Part shown: positions 25,677 through 38,430 of the stretch, in pieces
Layout of the letters: each line of letters opens with the position of its first letter
Position numbering within the stretch: position 1 is the stretch's first letter
Assembly (NCBI GenBank): GCA_020736575.1
Contig: JAGPYM010000011.1
Coordinates: 682,001-746,000, forward strand
Direction of reading: 5' to 3'
Length of the DNA stretch: 64,000 nt
From: Thelonectria olida
Lineage: Eukaryota; Ascomycota; Sordariomycetes; Hypocreales; Nectriaceae
Made by a program: the position numbers and the translations under genes
Notes under the pieces: model-generated
The model's input: the letters and a program-made list of their open reading frames with translations, nothing else
Databases searched by the model: none
Told to the model about the DNA's origin: nothing

Positions 25677-28116
25677 ATGTCTGCTGTCAAGTTCCAGTAT
25701 CCTCCCTACAAGCTGTTCGAGGTGAGTTCCAACTTAGACCTTGTTCCAACACTCCCGTGGCAAGACCAGACGTCCTCCCCTCTTTGACTGCCCACAAGGC
25801 CGCGTAGTGTCTGGTCTCGTCTTGATCTTTCCCATCTCCATCCCTCTGTTCTGGTGGACTTTGTGGTTCCCCGGGCGTTGTGCGTGTTTCGAGACAGCCC
25901 CAGTACTGACACCATTGACCTCACAGCCTGACTACCACCCCCAGAAGCCAATAATTGTTGGCGTGGACGACAGACTCGAGTCGCCAGAGTCTCTCACGCT
26001 TCATTACGAAGAAGCTGCTCGAGCAGCCAACGGGGGAGACCCACGAGGGGACTCTCCTCCTAGGCTCTTGGAGATGGCCACCTACGGCAAGGCGCCGTTG
26101 CCTTCAATGCCTAGTGAGTGATGCCGGCAAAGAAGTGAAATAGTAGTGGCTAACAAAGATGTAGCGGCAGGGCCGGCTTACGACTCGACGCGGTATCAAG
26201 ATGCTCCTTACGAACAGTACCAGGGGCAGTCTTTCCCGGCGCAGCAGACAGAGAAGTTCGCACAGCTCAACCAGCAGTCATTTGCCTCGAACAATGCCGC
26301 AGTCGCTCAATATATCCCCACGGGACCTAGTATCCTTTCTTTCCAGCCTCAGTCAGGCGTCTTTGGCACAAAGCTCTACGTCAAGTTTTCCTCACATTAT
26401 GATCTCTTTGCGCTCCCGTCGCACATGCCGTATTGCTTCCTGCTATTTGGGTCTGAGAAATGCCCCGCAGAAGTGACTAGAGATGGGCAGGATAGCTCTA
26501 GCTTCACCTATACATGCTGCGCAGATGCTCCTCAGTTACTGATCACGGGCTGCACAGGAAACAGCGTGCCAACGTCACTCCTCCTGGAAGGACCTTCGGG
26601 AGAAGATATTTCGCGGACCGCAGTAGGAAATTTCCAGTACCTCGAAGGGTCTGGGGATGACATCACGAGGGCAACCAAGATGTCTAAGCAGGAGGACGGG
26701 GCACCTGCCACTACGGCTGATCAGCCGAGTGCCTCACCCAAGGCTGATGTTCAACTGCCTTCAGACGCTTCTACAAATAATTATGAGTACCCGGCACCGC
26801 AGCAGGGTCAATACCCCAATCAGTTTCAGCAAGGAAACAACGAAATGATTAGCGCATACAGAACCTCCAACTTCAACGACCCTCACTACCGCCGGGCGGG
26901 ACCAGGATGGGGTGGTTTTCCGGGCACGCTGGGGAGCACAGGTCGAAGTCCTTCGAGTGTGGAATCGTCTCTTGCAGGACGGCCCAGTTTGACGCCGTTG
27001 CCGATGCCATCTTCGGGAACGGGCACACCCCAGCTTATACGAACGAGCACCATGAACAATGCGCCTGGAGGAAACTATCACCCTGTCTCTCTGTACTCCA
27101 ATAAGGCCGTTCTGAAGATCCAGGGCAAGCTGGACGCGATGGCGGAGAACTGGACCCAAGAGGAGTGGGACAACCGTCGACGTATTGTCCGCTTCCAGAA
27201 ATCCCAACGCGGGTCAACGTTGACTGCCAGTTTCCACGCAGTGTCTGTCAATGAGAGGCCTCCCAACAGTATATGCATTTCATGCATTTGGTGGGCAGAA
27301 AAGGCTGAATGCTTTGTTACTTCAGTCGACACTATCCACCTGTTGGAGCAGCTCGTGGCCACGCCCAACAGATTCAGCGTTGAGGAGAAGAACAGGATCC
27401 GCCGCAACCTAGAGGGATTCCACCCGCTGACGGTTTCCAAAGCTAAAGCTGATAGCGAGGAGTTTTTCAAGATTATCATGGCGTTCCCCAACCCCAAGCC
27501 TCGCAACATCGAAAAGGATGTCAAGGTGTTCCCCTGGAAAATCCTCGAACCCGCCCTCAAGAAGATCATTGGCAAGTATAGTGCCAGTCCTAGCAGCACC
27601 TTGCCTCCGACCAACATGATCAGCCCAGCCAACGCTCCCTATCCGCCCCTTCCGACCCCGCCAGGCCAGGCAGTCAGCTCTTCTCAGGCCGATGGTCACG
27701 GCCAATACCCTCTTCCTCAGCATCACGAATCGATCCCGTCCCCCCGTTCGCTCTCGGGTTCTCAGGCAAGCTGGACTCCTTACGCAACGGCACCTCCTGG
27801 ATATTCGTCGTCAGCGCGCACCCTCAGCCCCGGCCTCAGGCACTCTAGCCCATCGCATTCTCAGCCGCCGCTCCGCATCAGCACGACGCCTCTTCCATCT
27901 GTGAGTACCTATGACACGCGGGCGGCCCCTGCAGGAGCATACGGTTCGACGGGGCTGCATACACCCATCAGCCATCATCAGACTACTGCAACACCCCCAC
28001 GATGGGATCCAGCGCCTGCAACATACGCCGAGGCGTACCCCAGCCTAACGTCGCAGATTGCCCACCCGGTTTACAGCGCGAGTGTTCACGAGAGTGGAGG
28101 CGGCTCCAGGCCATGA
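25677..28116 (+). CDS. medA: medusa / REN1 / acon-3-like transcriptional regulator of conidiation
   Basis: Homologue of the fungal developmental regulators medA (Aspergillus), REN1 (Fusarium), ACR1 (Magnaporthe) and acon-3 (Neurospora), which act in the nucleus in conidiophore patterning and spore formation. Three exons (25677-25721, 25927-26113, 26165-28116) give 727 residues. The first exon encodes MSAVKFQYPPYKLFE and joins PDYHPQKPIIVG in frame across a 205-nt GT-AG intron. The second intron is 51 nt with a CTAAC branch site. The N-terminal half carries an Ig/TIG-like segment (TGPSILSFQPQSGVFGTKLYV, about residues 108-130). The conserved globular domain runs from about residue 386 (AVLKIQGKLD) to about 549 and contains the CISCIWWAEKAECF segment. 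The C-terminus is Pro/Ser/Tyr-rich and disordered. An in-frame stop directly precedes the ATG, supporting the start. Regulation is probably complex, given 13 kb of gene-free DNA upstream. Confidence 0.88.
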
Positions 28117-30010
28117 GAAGGATAACATGATGACGCCCCTGGCCGGTCTTTCGCAGATGACCATTCACAGACGACTTTCGCCTCGTGTTCACAGCCTTGA
28201 CTCACTTGTTCAGAGTGACCGATTGGGTAGCCTCGTGAACGCCTGGTGGAGGGTCGCAGGGGCGTGTCAGGTGTTGTGGCGCACGCCAATCAACGACTAA
28301 GCCAGTACACCACCTTGGACTTTCGGCAACCCTCACGATATCTTGTGGCCTCGCAGACGATACGGAACAACTGAGCCACGGGTGTTTCTCGACGCATGGC
28401 GCCATGTTCGGTGCAGCTGGTGGCGGTGTTTCGATAGAAAGGGCCACTCCTCTCTTCTTAGTGCGTGGCCGATACGACCATGGACCAGGAGAAATCAGAT
28501 TATCTTGTTTTCACGCCCGTCGCAACATCAAACACTTTCGACTTTCCGCCAATCTCTTCCGCTCTGGACCTCACCTTGGATCCTTTAGCCCGGTGAAGGG
28601 CAGCCAAGTGTGGTCATGAGGTCTCGGCAGTTGGACACCCTTCCTCCGGCCTCTTCCTGATATTCCCACCCCGGCGCATTTCAACCCTCGCCATTATTAC
28701 TCGGCAATAATACTCTATCGGCGGGCATTGAGTCACCCAACCGGACTGTCGCGGGTAGATCCGCCCTGCAGGTCAACCGACACAGCCCTCCCTCTTCAGG
28801 GTCTTGCAGAGCGACGAAAGAATTCTCTGGGGTGGCGCACGCTTTTTGGGTCGTCGTCGTAATGTTGTCGTCATTCGCTCTGCTTCGAGGTTGTGGGGGG
28901 TGCATCTTTTCTCCTTCATCTCCTGTTGTTTCTTATACTGGGTTTTCTAGGACATGGATTCTTTTGTCTTGGTCATAGACTTTGTTTTCTTTGTTCTTCA
29001 CGCGGCATTTTTATTGTTCCTCTTTTGTGTCTGCCTTTGGCTGGTTTGCCTCAGGCACCTTATATAACATAGACGGGTTTGGTTGGTATGGGTTGGCTAC
29101 GAGATAGAGGGTACGAACAGGGTATTGCAGTGGTTGAGCTATGGATACGAATGGGATGGGATGGGATGTTGGGCAGACGGGATCAGGGTTGGACAGGACA
29201 TGGCGAGTTTCTTGCTGCCTACGAATATATTAGTGCTGGGATCATGGGCACCTTTTTCCATTTTTGTCTCTTTTCTTCTTTTCATCAATAGGCATTATAC
29301 CCTTCATGTGCATTCTTATGGTTGTTTCTCTACATGGTCTCTTTTGTTTACTCTGGCTTTTAGACATGGAAGACCGGGGGGTGTTTGGTGGAATGGGGAA
29401 ACAAAACGGCACGGTTGGGCACACACGCAGACCCGCGCGATGGAATGGAGAGGTCGGTCATGGCTCAACTTCTGATTTAGCGATAGTACGGTAATGGTAA
29501 TTTCTCTGAATCAAACGGCATGTCTTAGCACGGAGGCGTGACGGGAATGTTACTGTTGACATGCGTTCCAGATGATGCGCCCACGAGGCTGGTGGGACAT
29601 GCTCGACGGGGTGGTGACACAAGAGAACGGGAGTGTCGCAGAGGACAATAATACTCCGGTGCAGGTTTAAGTTATGCATGACGGTAGGTAGGCGGGAGAG
29701 TCTGAGTCGGCACGTCGGTCGACTGGCGGTCACTACTTGACTAGAACCGTGTGAGGCAGCCGAGTGACAGCAGCAGCAGGGAGCGTGTGCTATTCAAGTA
29801 GATCTAATAGGGACATCAGACTTGGTCGAATGGGTAGTGGCTGTTCATGTGCTGATAAAAGGGGCTTTGCTTGGTACGAATGGTAGCAGTGTCGTATGCA
29901 ACTCTGGATCGGCAGGCCATGGAAGCAGCGGATAATAATAATGTCTTCTTTTGATCAGTCACCATGTCATGGCATTACATAACCTCTATAATCCAACACG
30001 CCCCTTCCAT
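28117..30010. other. intergenic region between two convergent genes
   Basis: 1.9 kb between the medusa-like stop and the stop of the secreted-protein gene. Both genes end here, so it holds two 3' untranslated regions. Short frames are overlapping and compositionally random. T-rich stretches at about 28910-29060 and 29260-29345 are consistent with 3' processing sequence. No gene supported. Confidence 0.5.
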
Positions 30011-33000
30011 CTAATCAAGCGTAATACCAGAATCCTGACAAGGAAGAGGAACCGTCCCGAAGATCTCATCGCAGTTGAAGTCGTCGCCATTGCCATAGAT
30101 CCAGAAATCAATGCACCCGTTGGGGCTGTTCCAGATGTACGGGTAGTTGCCGAACTTGTCCGTCGTCGAGTCCGTGTTGCAGTCGTTCACAGCGCCCAGG
30201 AAGCGCTCGCGACACGCATCGCCCGACAAGTGCGCGTCTTGGTCCGATGGGTCGTTGCAGCCGTCCTGGCCCTTGGATGACCACTGCGTCCACAGCTGCA
30301 GCGTCACGTCGTCGTACTGGTACGTCTTCTTGACGGGCTGCGCCGCGCTGGGCAGGCTGATGTCGTGGCTGCAGAAGTCGTCGATGGCCTGGGTCGCTTG
30401 GTCGAGGGTGAACTTGGTGTAGACGGTTGAGTCGGCGCAGTTGTCGCGCACTTCGGGCTGCGTTGAGCCGCCGTCGTTGGAGCCGGTATCGTCGGGTTTG
30501 GCGATGGCTTCGAGGCCGTACTTGCCGCACTCGTAGGTGATGTGGGCTTCGCCGGTGAAGAGGTGGCTGTTGTACTGGCCTGCGGGAGAGGTTAGCACCG
30601 TGAGGTTTGGACAGACGTCAGGATATCACTAGAAGAACTTACAGCTGCCGATGAGGTCGTTGTAAATGTCAGTACAGCTCTGCGCACACTCCCCGTCATC
30701 CCTCTTCGTAAAGGTGAACTTGAAGTCAGCCTTCAGATCAACGGTAGGATCCAAGTCGCCTCCGCCAAGAGTCAGCTCAGCATCGGATCCAAAGTCGACA
30801 TCCTTGCCCTCGCAGAACAACTGCGCCAGCTCCTTGGCTGTCGCCGGGTCGGCGCCGCTGGCATCTTCAGAAGGCGCCTGGCACTGCGGCTCGCCGTAGA
30901 TGGCGATGCGGCGCTCCCAGTAGGTGAACTCCTGCCACACGCGCGTCATCTTCTCGCGCGGGTCGGGTGTGACCTCGTTGAAGTCCTCGTCGTCGTCGAT
31001 CTGGTTGGGCGTGAACTCGATCATGATCTTGCCGTGGGCCGAGTTCTGCCACAGGCCCTGCTGCACGTCGCCGTCGGGCTTGCGGTAGCCGAGTTCCTTG
31101 ACTTCGACGCCGGCAAAGGGCGCGCCGTCGCCGGTGAGCTTGTCCATGATGATGTTGACCTTGTCGTTGTACAGGCGGGCACCGGATGCGTCGACGGGGG
31201 TGGACAGGTAGATGATGGGGTCGTTGCCGAGGTTGAGGATGTCGCCGTCGCCCGTGAGGTCGTCTGGCTTCGTGTACCTTGCAGAGCCGTCGTTCATGGC
31301 AGCAATGATTCTGTTGTCCCAGCGGCTGATGTCGTACTTGTTGCCGCTGATGAAGCCGGGCTCCATGAAGTGCGAGAGCCACCAGCCCGTCTTGGACACG
31401 ATGGCGATGCCGGTGCAGCCGACGAGGCCGACGACCCAGCGCTTCATGTCGACGTCGCCAAAGGATCCATGGCCCGAGACCAGATCGAAGTTGGCAAAGA
31501 CCCAGTCGAGCTGCTCCTTGTCGCCCTCCCAGACGTTGATCATGTCCATGATGTAGTTGCTCTTGTCGCCGTCGCTGGTTCCCCAGTAGAGAGGAATGTC
31601 GTCCAGCTTTCGCTCCTCGAGGGATGCGTGGCTTGTGGGCGCGGCGCGCTTCTCGTTGGAGCCTACGCACGCCGTGCAGTCGTAGTCGCAGACGATGCCG
31701 CTGTCGTCGGAGGTGGTGGTGGTGACCGTCGTAACATCAGTGGTCGCCTGGGCATCGCAACCGGTGACGGTGACGCAGGCCTCGGTGGTGATGGTCTGGA
31801 CAGTCGACGTGTCGACATCGCCGTCCTTGTAGAAAGACGTCGTCAGGAAGACGGTCTGGCTGCAGCTCTCGACTCCAGACGCAGTGCAGGTTGTAGCAGT
31901 AGTCGAGGTAGGCTCCTCGGTGGTGGAGATTTCCTCTGTCTCTGTGGGCTTGTCGTCCTCCTTCTCAAGCTCCTCGGAGATGTCCTTGAGGGTGTCGGTG
32001 AGAGTGATGATGACATCGATGGGAGGATCAGGCAGCTTGACCTGGTCGACCAAGTTGTTGACAACCTTTTCAGCACACCCAATCAACTTGGCAGCAGTAT
32101 CAAGCAGGTCAATGACACCCGAGATGAGGCTTCGCTTCTTGAGGGCCGTCTGGCCGCACTCGACAGGAACCTCGGGCTTGATGTCGAAGTTGGTCCAGAG
32201 GAGGACGATGTCGTCTCTGGTCTCCTCGGTCTCTTCGATGTACTTCTTCTTCTTTTCCTCGTCGTCGTCTTTGATCATGTCACGGTTGTTCCAGAGAGAC
32301 CAGAGCAGCGGGCCGATCTCGACGGCCTCGGAGGTGGCTGCCGGGCCGGTGACGGTAGCGGTGGGAGGGTCATAGGTAGGAAAGCTGGTGGCCGACGGGT
32401 CGGGCTCTTCGGAGGTCGTGGTGTCTCCATTGGAATCGGTGGTGGTTGTTTCTCCAGAAGACTCGGTGGTTGTAGTCTCAGTCGTGGTCTCGCCAGTGGT
32501 GGTTTGATCCGTGGTAGTGGTGTCAGTGGAAGTAGTCTCGCCAGTCGTCTCGGTATTGGTAGTTTCGGTGTCGGTAGCGGCAGTGTCAGTCGTAGTGGTG
32601 TCAACAGGAGTGCCGGTTGTTTCGGTGCCAGTTGTCTCAGTGCTGGTGGTTTCGGTTCCAGTGGGCACATCGGACGTGGGAGTGCCGGCAGTCTCAGTAC
32701 CGGTCGTTTCAGTGCTGGTGGGCTCTACAGTGGTGCTCTCTTCAGTGGTCACATCAGAGGTAGGAGTCTCGGTTTGATCAGTACCAGTGGTGGTGCCCTC
32801 AGTGGTAGTAGTGGTGCGAGGAGTTTCAGTCTGATCGGTGTTGCTAGTGATGTCTTCAGTAGTGGTAGTGGTGCCGGGAGTCTCGGTCTGCTCTGTGTTG
32901 CTGGTGACGCCCTCGGCAGTGGTGATGGTAGTAGGTGTGTTGTTGACCTGGGTGGTCGTAGTGTCATCACCTAGAGTAGTTGTAGTAGTCTCACCGCTTT

Positions 33001-33574
33001 GGGGAGTGTTGGAGGGGACAGCAGCAGTGTCCGTTCCAGGAGTGGTGGAGAGGCCGAGGGGAATGCTTGGGTCCTCGGTCGGGTCATCGGTTGCAATTGT
33101 AGTAGCAGGAGGGGTCTCGGTGTTAACAGATGTGGGAGTAATGGTGGTAGTTGACCCTTCAGGTCGGAAAACGAGCGTTGTGGGTGTGTTGATAGGTGTA
33201 GCGGCGTTGCATAGCGTTGCTGATGCGCCGTCTGGAAGAGGATAAGGAACGTCGGTAGTTGGAAGAGCAGGAATCTCAAGAGTGCCAGGAGTCCCTGAGA
33301 GAGCCCAAATATAGCCAAAAGGATAGATGGTCTCGGTGGTAGAGGCATCATCCGTGATGGTCACGGGTGTCTGCAGTGTCCATTGGGCAACGTCTGAGAC
33401 GCGAGAAGGAGTGAATGTGTAAATAGCGTCACCAACACCCGTCAGCACCAGGCTGGCAGAAGTGCTGACATCTGGGTTGTTGCAGAGCTCTCCAGAGCGA
33501 CGCACCAGACCCCAAAGAGGGCTTGCCTGGGCCGAGGCAGCGAGTGACAGAATAGCGAGAGGAAGGAGAGCCAT
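30011..33574 (-). CDS. large secreted Thr-rich protein of unknown function
   Basis: Two exons, 30643-33574 and 30011-30579, join across a 63-nt GT-AG intron to give 1166 residues. The signal peptide is clear: MALLPLAILSLAASAQA, with cleavage likely before SPLW. A short N-terminal domain (residues about 20-120) is followed by about 280 residues dominated by Thr/Glu/Ser/Pro (about 125-405), including imperfect repeats around TDQTETP. That region is probably heavily O-glycosylated. A charged helical block follows (DDDEEKKKKYIEETEE), then dibasic KKR and EKR sites. Next is a cysteine-containing Thr-rich linker, and finally a large C-terminal domain (about 690-1166) with paired cysteines and many Asp/Gly. 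I do not recognise the C-terminal fold. A cell-wall or extracellular matrix role is only an inference from composition. A long open frame on the opposite strand is a composition artefact. Confidence 0.85.
32380..33190. repeat. degenerate repeats encoding the Thr-rich stalk
   Basis: On the minus strand this stretch encodes imperfect repeats built from TETPGTTTTTE-, TDQTETP- and TGTETTGTP-like units. The DNA is strongly strand-asymmetric (G/T-rich on the plus strand). Such coding minisatellites expand and contract easily, so the stalk length probably differs between strains. Confidence 0.7.
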
Positions 33575-35310
33575 CTTGACGTTGACGAGCGAACTCCGAA
33601 TTAGACCTTACCTGAGCTTACCGGCTGCATTTAGACGCCGGGGAATAGAAGACATTTAAGTAAGATAGTGTGCTTATTTCGATTCGCCCAGACTACGCAG
33701 ATCGGAGTGGTATCTTCGTGTGTTCCTCCATGCCGACGGTGCCTGTCAGCATACTTGCCTGGATAGGGCATATCATGAGCAAGACGGGATGAAGCAGCGT
33801 TCAGGAGCTGGAAGGATTTCGAGATGCAAGCCCTGCGAGGCTTAGCTTGTTTCAAGAAGAGCTGAGAACCCTGGTCTGTGAACTGATGCTGGCTGCAAGG
33901 GAGTTACATATCGCAAAGTGGGCGGCTACGATGGGGCTATGCATGGATCTGTCCGCTGAACTGTGCCTGAACAGGGATGCTGAGCCTTGAGTTAATAGGT
34001 GCATGCATATATGGTGATACTGTGATCCCTGAGAAATTAAAGACTTTTTTCAATGGATCGGATGAACAGACGCGGACGTGACAGTGATGGATTGGTTTCC
34101 TTGTGAATGGCGAGCCGCGAGGTCCGAAGATGATATCTTCCGCGTTATTATCAACGTTGAGGAAGATGAATTCTATCCTTTGGGAATAAGGCGAACTAGA
34201 ATCAAGGAGTGCAGAGCATACGTAATGTGAATTGGGCCTCACCAAGTTCTGATAAGAACATGAAATACCATTCAGGGACTTCTTTCCAATTATGAACTAT
34301 TTGTCTGTATTATTCTCTTTCAATCCATTTCATCATACTACTCCAAGCCAGGGATGTGGCGTGAATATTCTGCGAATAACCACATCAAATGTACAAAACA
34401 AGACGAAGAGAACTTTGGGCTCGGAGGATTCCATTAAATCCTTCTCCACTGAGGGATTCTCTTCCCAGCTATAAAATGGCTGTTCTAAGGACTCTTGTTA
34501 TTGGGAGCGGCCAATTCATTTATCTGCCACCAGATGATGACAAGCATAAATCCCCCGTCAAATCTAACGAACGTGGAAATCTCTCCAGTTTTCCCCTGGC
34601 TCTTAAGCTTTCAACAGGCGAAAGGATTCACTGAAGCGTTGCACTGTATGACTGTGCCATCTCGATTCCCCAATCATCTCCACCGTGGTCATGGCCCATG
34701 TTGCGACTTGTGACGGAAACAAGATTAGAGGGACGTCGAATCCTGGAGAGAAGGCGAGATTGTACACCAGGAGCAGCTGTGATGTGCTCGTTTTGCCTCG
34801 GCCCGCCTAAAGACGCTGTGAATACGCTGCAGAAGCGCCTGCTCGGCTCTCCAGACCCCTTCGCAACAATCATCGTTGTCCGACATTGCCCCTGCAATCT
34901 CCCCCCTGTCAGCCCTAAAGAAACCTCTCGACGTCATAACTGACTGTTCCATTGAAGCCGACAGGAAGAAGGAATAAACGAAGGAAGACTTCGTTCCTTT
35001 CATATTAACGTGATAGACATGCGTACCTATGTGACGCGTACGTAACGGTTGTATCAACAACTCCCAGGTATTCCAAATCTCGTGTTGGTTTGTGCCTGAC
35101 AACAGTGGCTCACTTGGATCCCAGCAGAACGGTCGGCAATCGCTCCCGTGGGTGACCTTGTTGCAGAAAGACGAACCAACACAGCTTGGCCATCTATTCG
35201 TGCCCGTTTGTTTCCTCAGCACATTAACCGTCGTTGAAAAAGCCCAATCTCTGTACCTGAAGCATACAAAGTCCAGGGCCAACAAACAATCTCTTCTGAC
35301 ATCAATCACC
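33575..35310. promoter_or_regulatory. divergent intergenic region
   Basis: 1.7 kb between the starts of the secreted-protein gene (leftward) and the ankyrin-like gene (rightward). It must contain both promoters. Short frames of 60-100 codons on both strands show no domain. The plus-strand frame entering the ankyrin-like gene from about 35.1 kb is open but lacks conserved character before 35311. Confidence 0.45.
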
Positions 35311-36255
35311 ATGGTTCCCCCTCCACGCATCCTCCTACGCCAGGCCATTCAAGAAAATTCGACGGAGAAGCTGTCTGAGGCGGTGCGAATAAACAAGGCC
35401 AAAAACAGTTCAGATAATGGGTTCCTTGTTTCGGCTCTCACCACATGTTTTCGCCAGGGCAAGGCCGATTTGGTCAGACATCTACTCGAGCAAGAACACG
35501 CCCCCGTTGGGTCCATTAAGCCTGGAGACCTCACGCCTAGAGAAGGCGAGCCCAGCTTCTCCCTCCCGCTCTTGGGGCTCCTCATCGCAAACGGCTGGGA
35601 TATCAATTCCGAGGACAACCCGGGCGCAGCTGGGCGGAAGGACAAGCTGATCGACCTGGTCTGTGACAGAGAAGACGTGGTGCAATGGCTCGTCGAGCAC
35701 GGCGCTCGGATCGACCACGCCCAAGAGTACCACGAGATGATGCCGCGGGTCGTGGCCTTGCTGGAGACGTGTGCTGTGTTCGGGAGCGTCTCTACCTTCA
35801 AGTATCTGCAGCAAAAGGGCGCCAAGCTGGGCACGCGAACGCTCCACCGCTCGGCAGGCGAAGCCGCAGCCATCGGAGCGGATCCGGCACTTGAGGACGG
35901 CGGCGCCGGTGATGCAAATGCCGAAGACGGCGATGGAGCTGCCAACCCCGTGAAGCGGAGGCGCGACAGAGCAGAGATGCTTCGCTATCTGGTCGATGAA
36001 GTCAAGCTGGACATCAACGCCCTGGACACCGACATTGCTCTTCATGCATGGCATTGGGGACCGCCCATCTCATACGCTGCTGGCAAGCCCCAGGGTGAAG
36101 CAGTGGTCAGATGGTTGCTGCAGAAGGGAGCTGACCCGACCATCAAGAACCTACAGAGCCATTCAGATGCTGAGGAGGTTGCCAGGTCGTTGAATTGCAG
36201 CAAGACTGCTGAGGTTATCAGTCGGTGGAAGAGGGAACATGCTGGTGAGCAATGA
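35311..36255 (+). CDS. ankyrin-repeat-like protein
   Basis: Single exon, 314 residues. The sequence has degenerate ankyrin-type helix pairs: LVSALTTCFRQGKADLVRHLLEQ (written here in part), EDVVQWLVEHGARIDH, GSVSTFKYLQQKGAKL, and the best-preserved C-terminal unit ending AVVRWLLQKGADPTIKN. A charged low-complexity insert with KRRRDR (about residues 190-215) could be a nuclear signal. The ATG at 35311 follows an adenine-rich TCAATCACC context and begins a compact MVPPPRILL start. The open frame extends upstream but there looks non-coding. Ankyrin repeats mediate protein binding; no partner or process can be inferred from the neighbours. Confidence 0.75.
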   Translation: MVPPPRILLRQAIQENSTEKLSEAVRINKAKNSSDNGFLVSALTTCFRQGKADLVRHLLEQEHAPVGSIKPGDLTPREGEPSFSLPLLGLLIANGWDINSEDNPGAAGRKDKLIDLVCDREDVVQWLVEHGARIDHAQEYHEMMPRVVALLETCAVFGSVSTFKYLQQKGAKLGTRTLHRSAGEAAAIGADPALEDGGAGDANAEDGDGAANPVKRRRDRAEMLRYLVDEVKLDINALDTDIALHAWHWGPPISYAAGKPQGEAVVRWLLQKGADPTIKNLQSHSDAEEVARSLNCSKTAEVISRWKREHAGEQ

Positions 36256-36819
36256 AGGGGGCTCGTCCTCATAACCTTGGTGTTGAGTCAATTAATACGA
36301 CACCTCTTCGGCAGAGGCTTGAAGAATAGACGATCATTTCATTCCTCAATACCAAACCCTTCAAGCCAAGTCCTCTTGATGGCAATCCGTCCTGTAACTT
36401 CTGCGAATGTCCTTCTTGCTCACCTCCCACATGCGTCCAGCACACCAACGGTTAACACCTCGAATCGGTCCTTTATTAAAAGCTCAATATGTCACTAACA
36501 ATTACTTACCAACCATTGATCAACCGTGTCGGGAATCCTCGCCGAAAGGGCCCATCACAGTCATAACATGACGTTGATAACCAGCTACCCCTCATCTGCG
36601 GGATATTCTGTCTGCCACTATTTCAAGCTGCATCTCTTGCCCTCCTTCCTCTCTTTCTTTCTTCTCCTTCCATCATCCATCATACAATCGAAATCTGAAG
36701 CTTCAGTATCATTACTCAAAAAGAAAAACAACAAAAACACCTCAAATCTCCAAGGTTTGCCCCCAACATGACAAGCGCTGCTCAGCGCTGACACTCGTAA
36801 CACGTCTAGATCAATCAGT
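36256..36819. promoter_or_regulatory. upstream region of THI4
   Basis: About 560 nt between the ankyrin-like stop and the first upstream ATG of the THI4 leader. It includes a pyrimidine-rich tract (about 36630-36680) followed by an adenine-rich run (36718-36740), a typical core-promoter pattern in these fungi. No gene is supported. Confidence 0.4.
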
Positions 36820-36899
36820 ATGAGCCCTCTCGCGAGGAGTCGCAGTCATGTCGCCTTTCGGTGGTCTCCAATTATCCAATGATGATGTCAATCATTCAG

Positions 36900-38430
<1,531 letters not shown>

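Noticed and set aside
31034..32974. 646-codon open frame on the plus strand
   Set aside because: It lies exactly opposite the Thr-rich gene. Its Gly/Val/Ser/Asp-rich sequence is what the complement of Thr/Glu/Pro codons gives. The minus-strand frame has a signal peptide, splice-restored C-terminus and cysteines.
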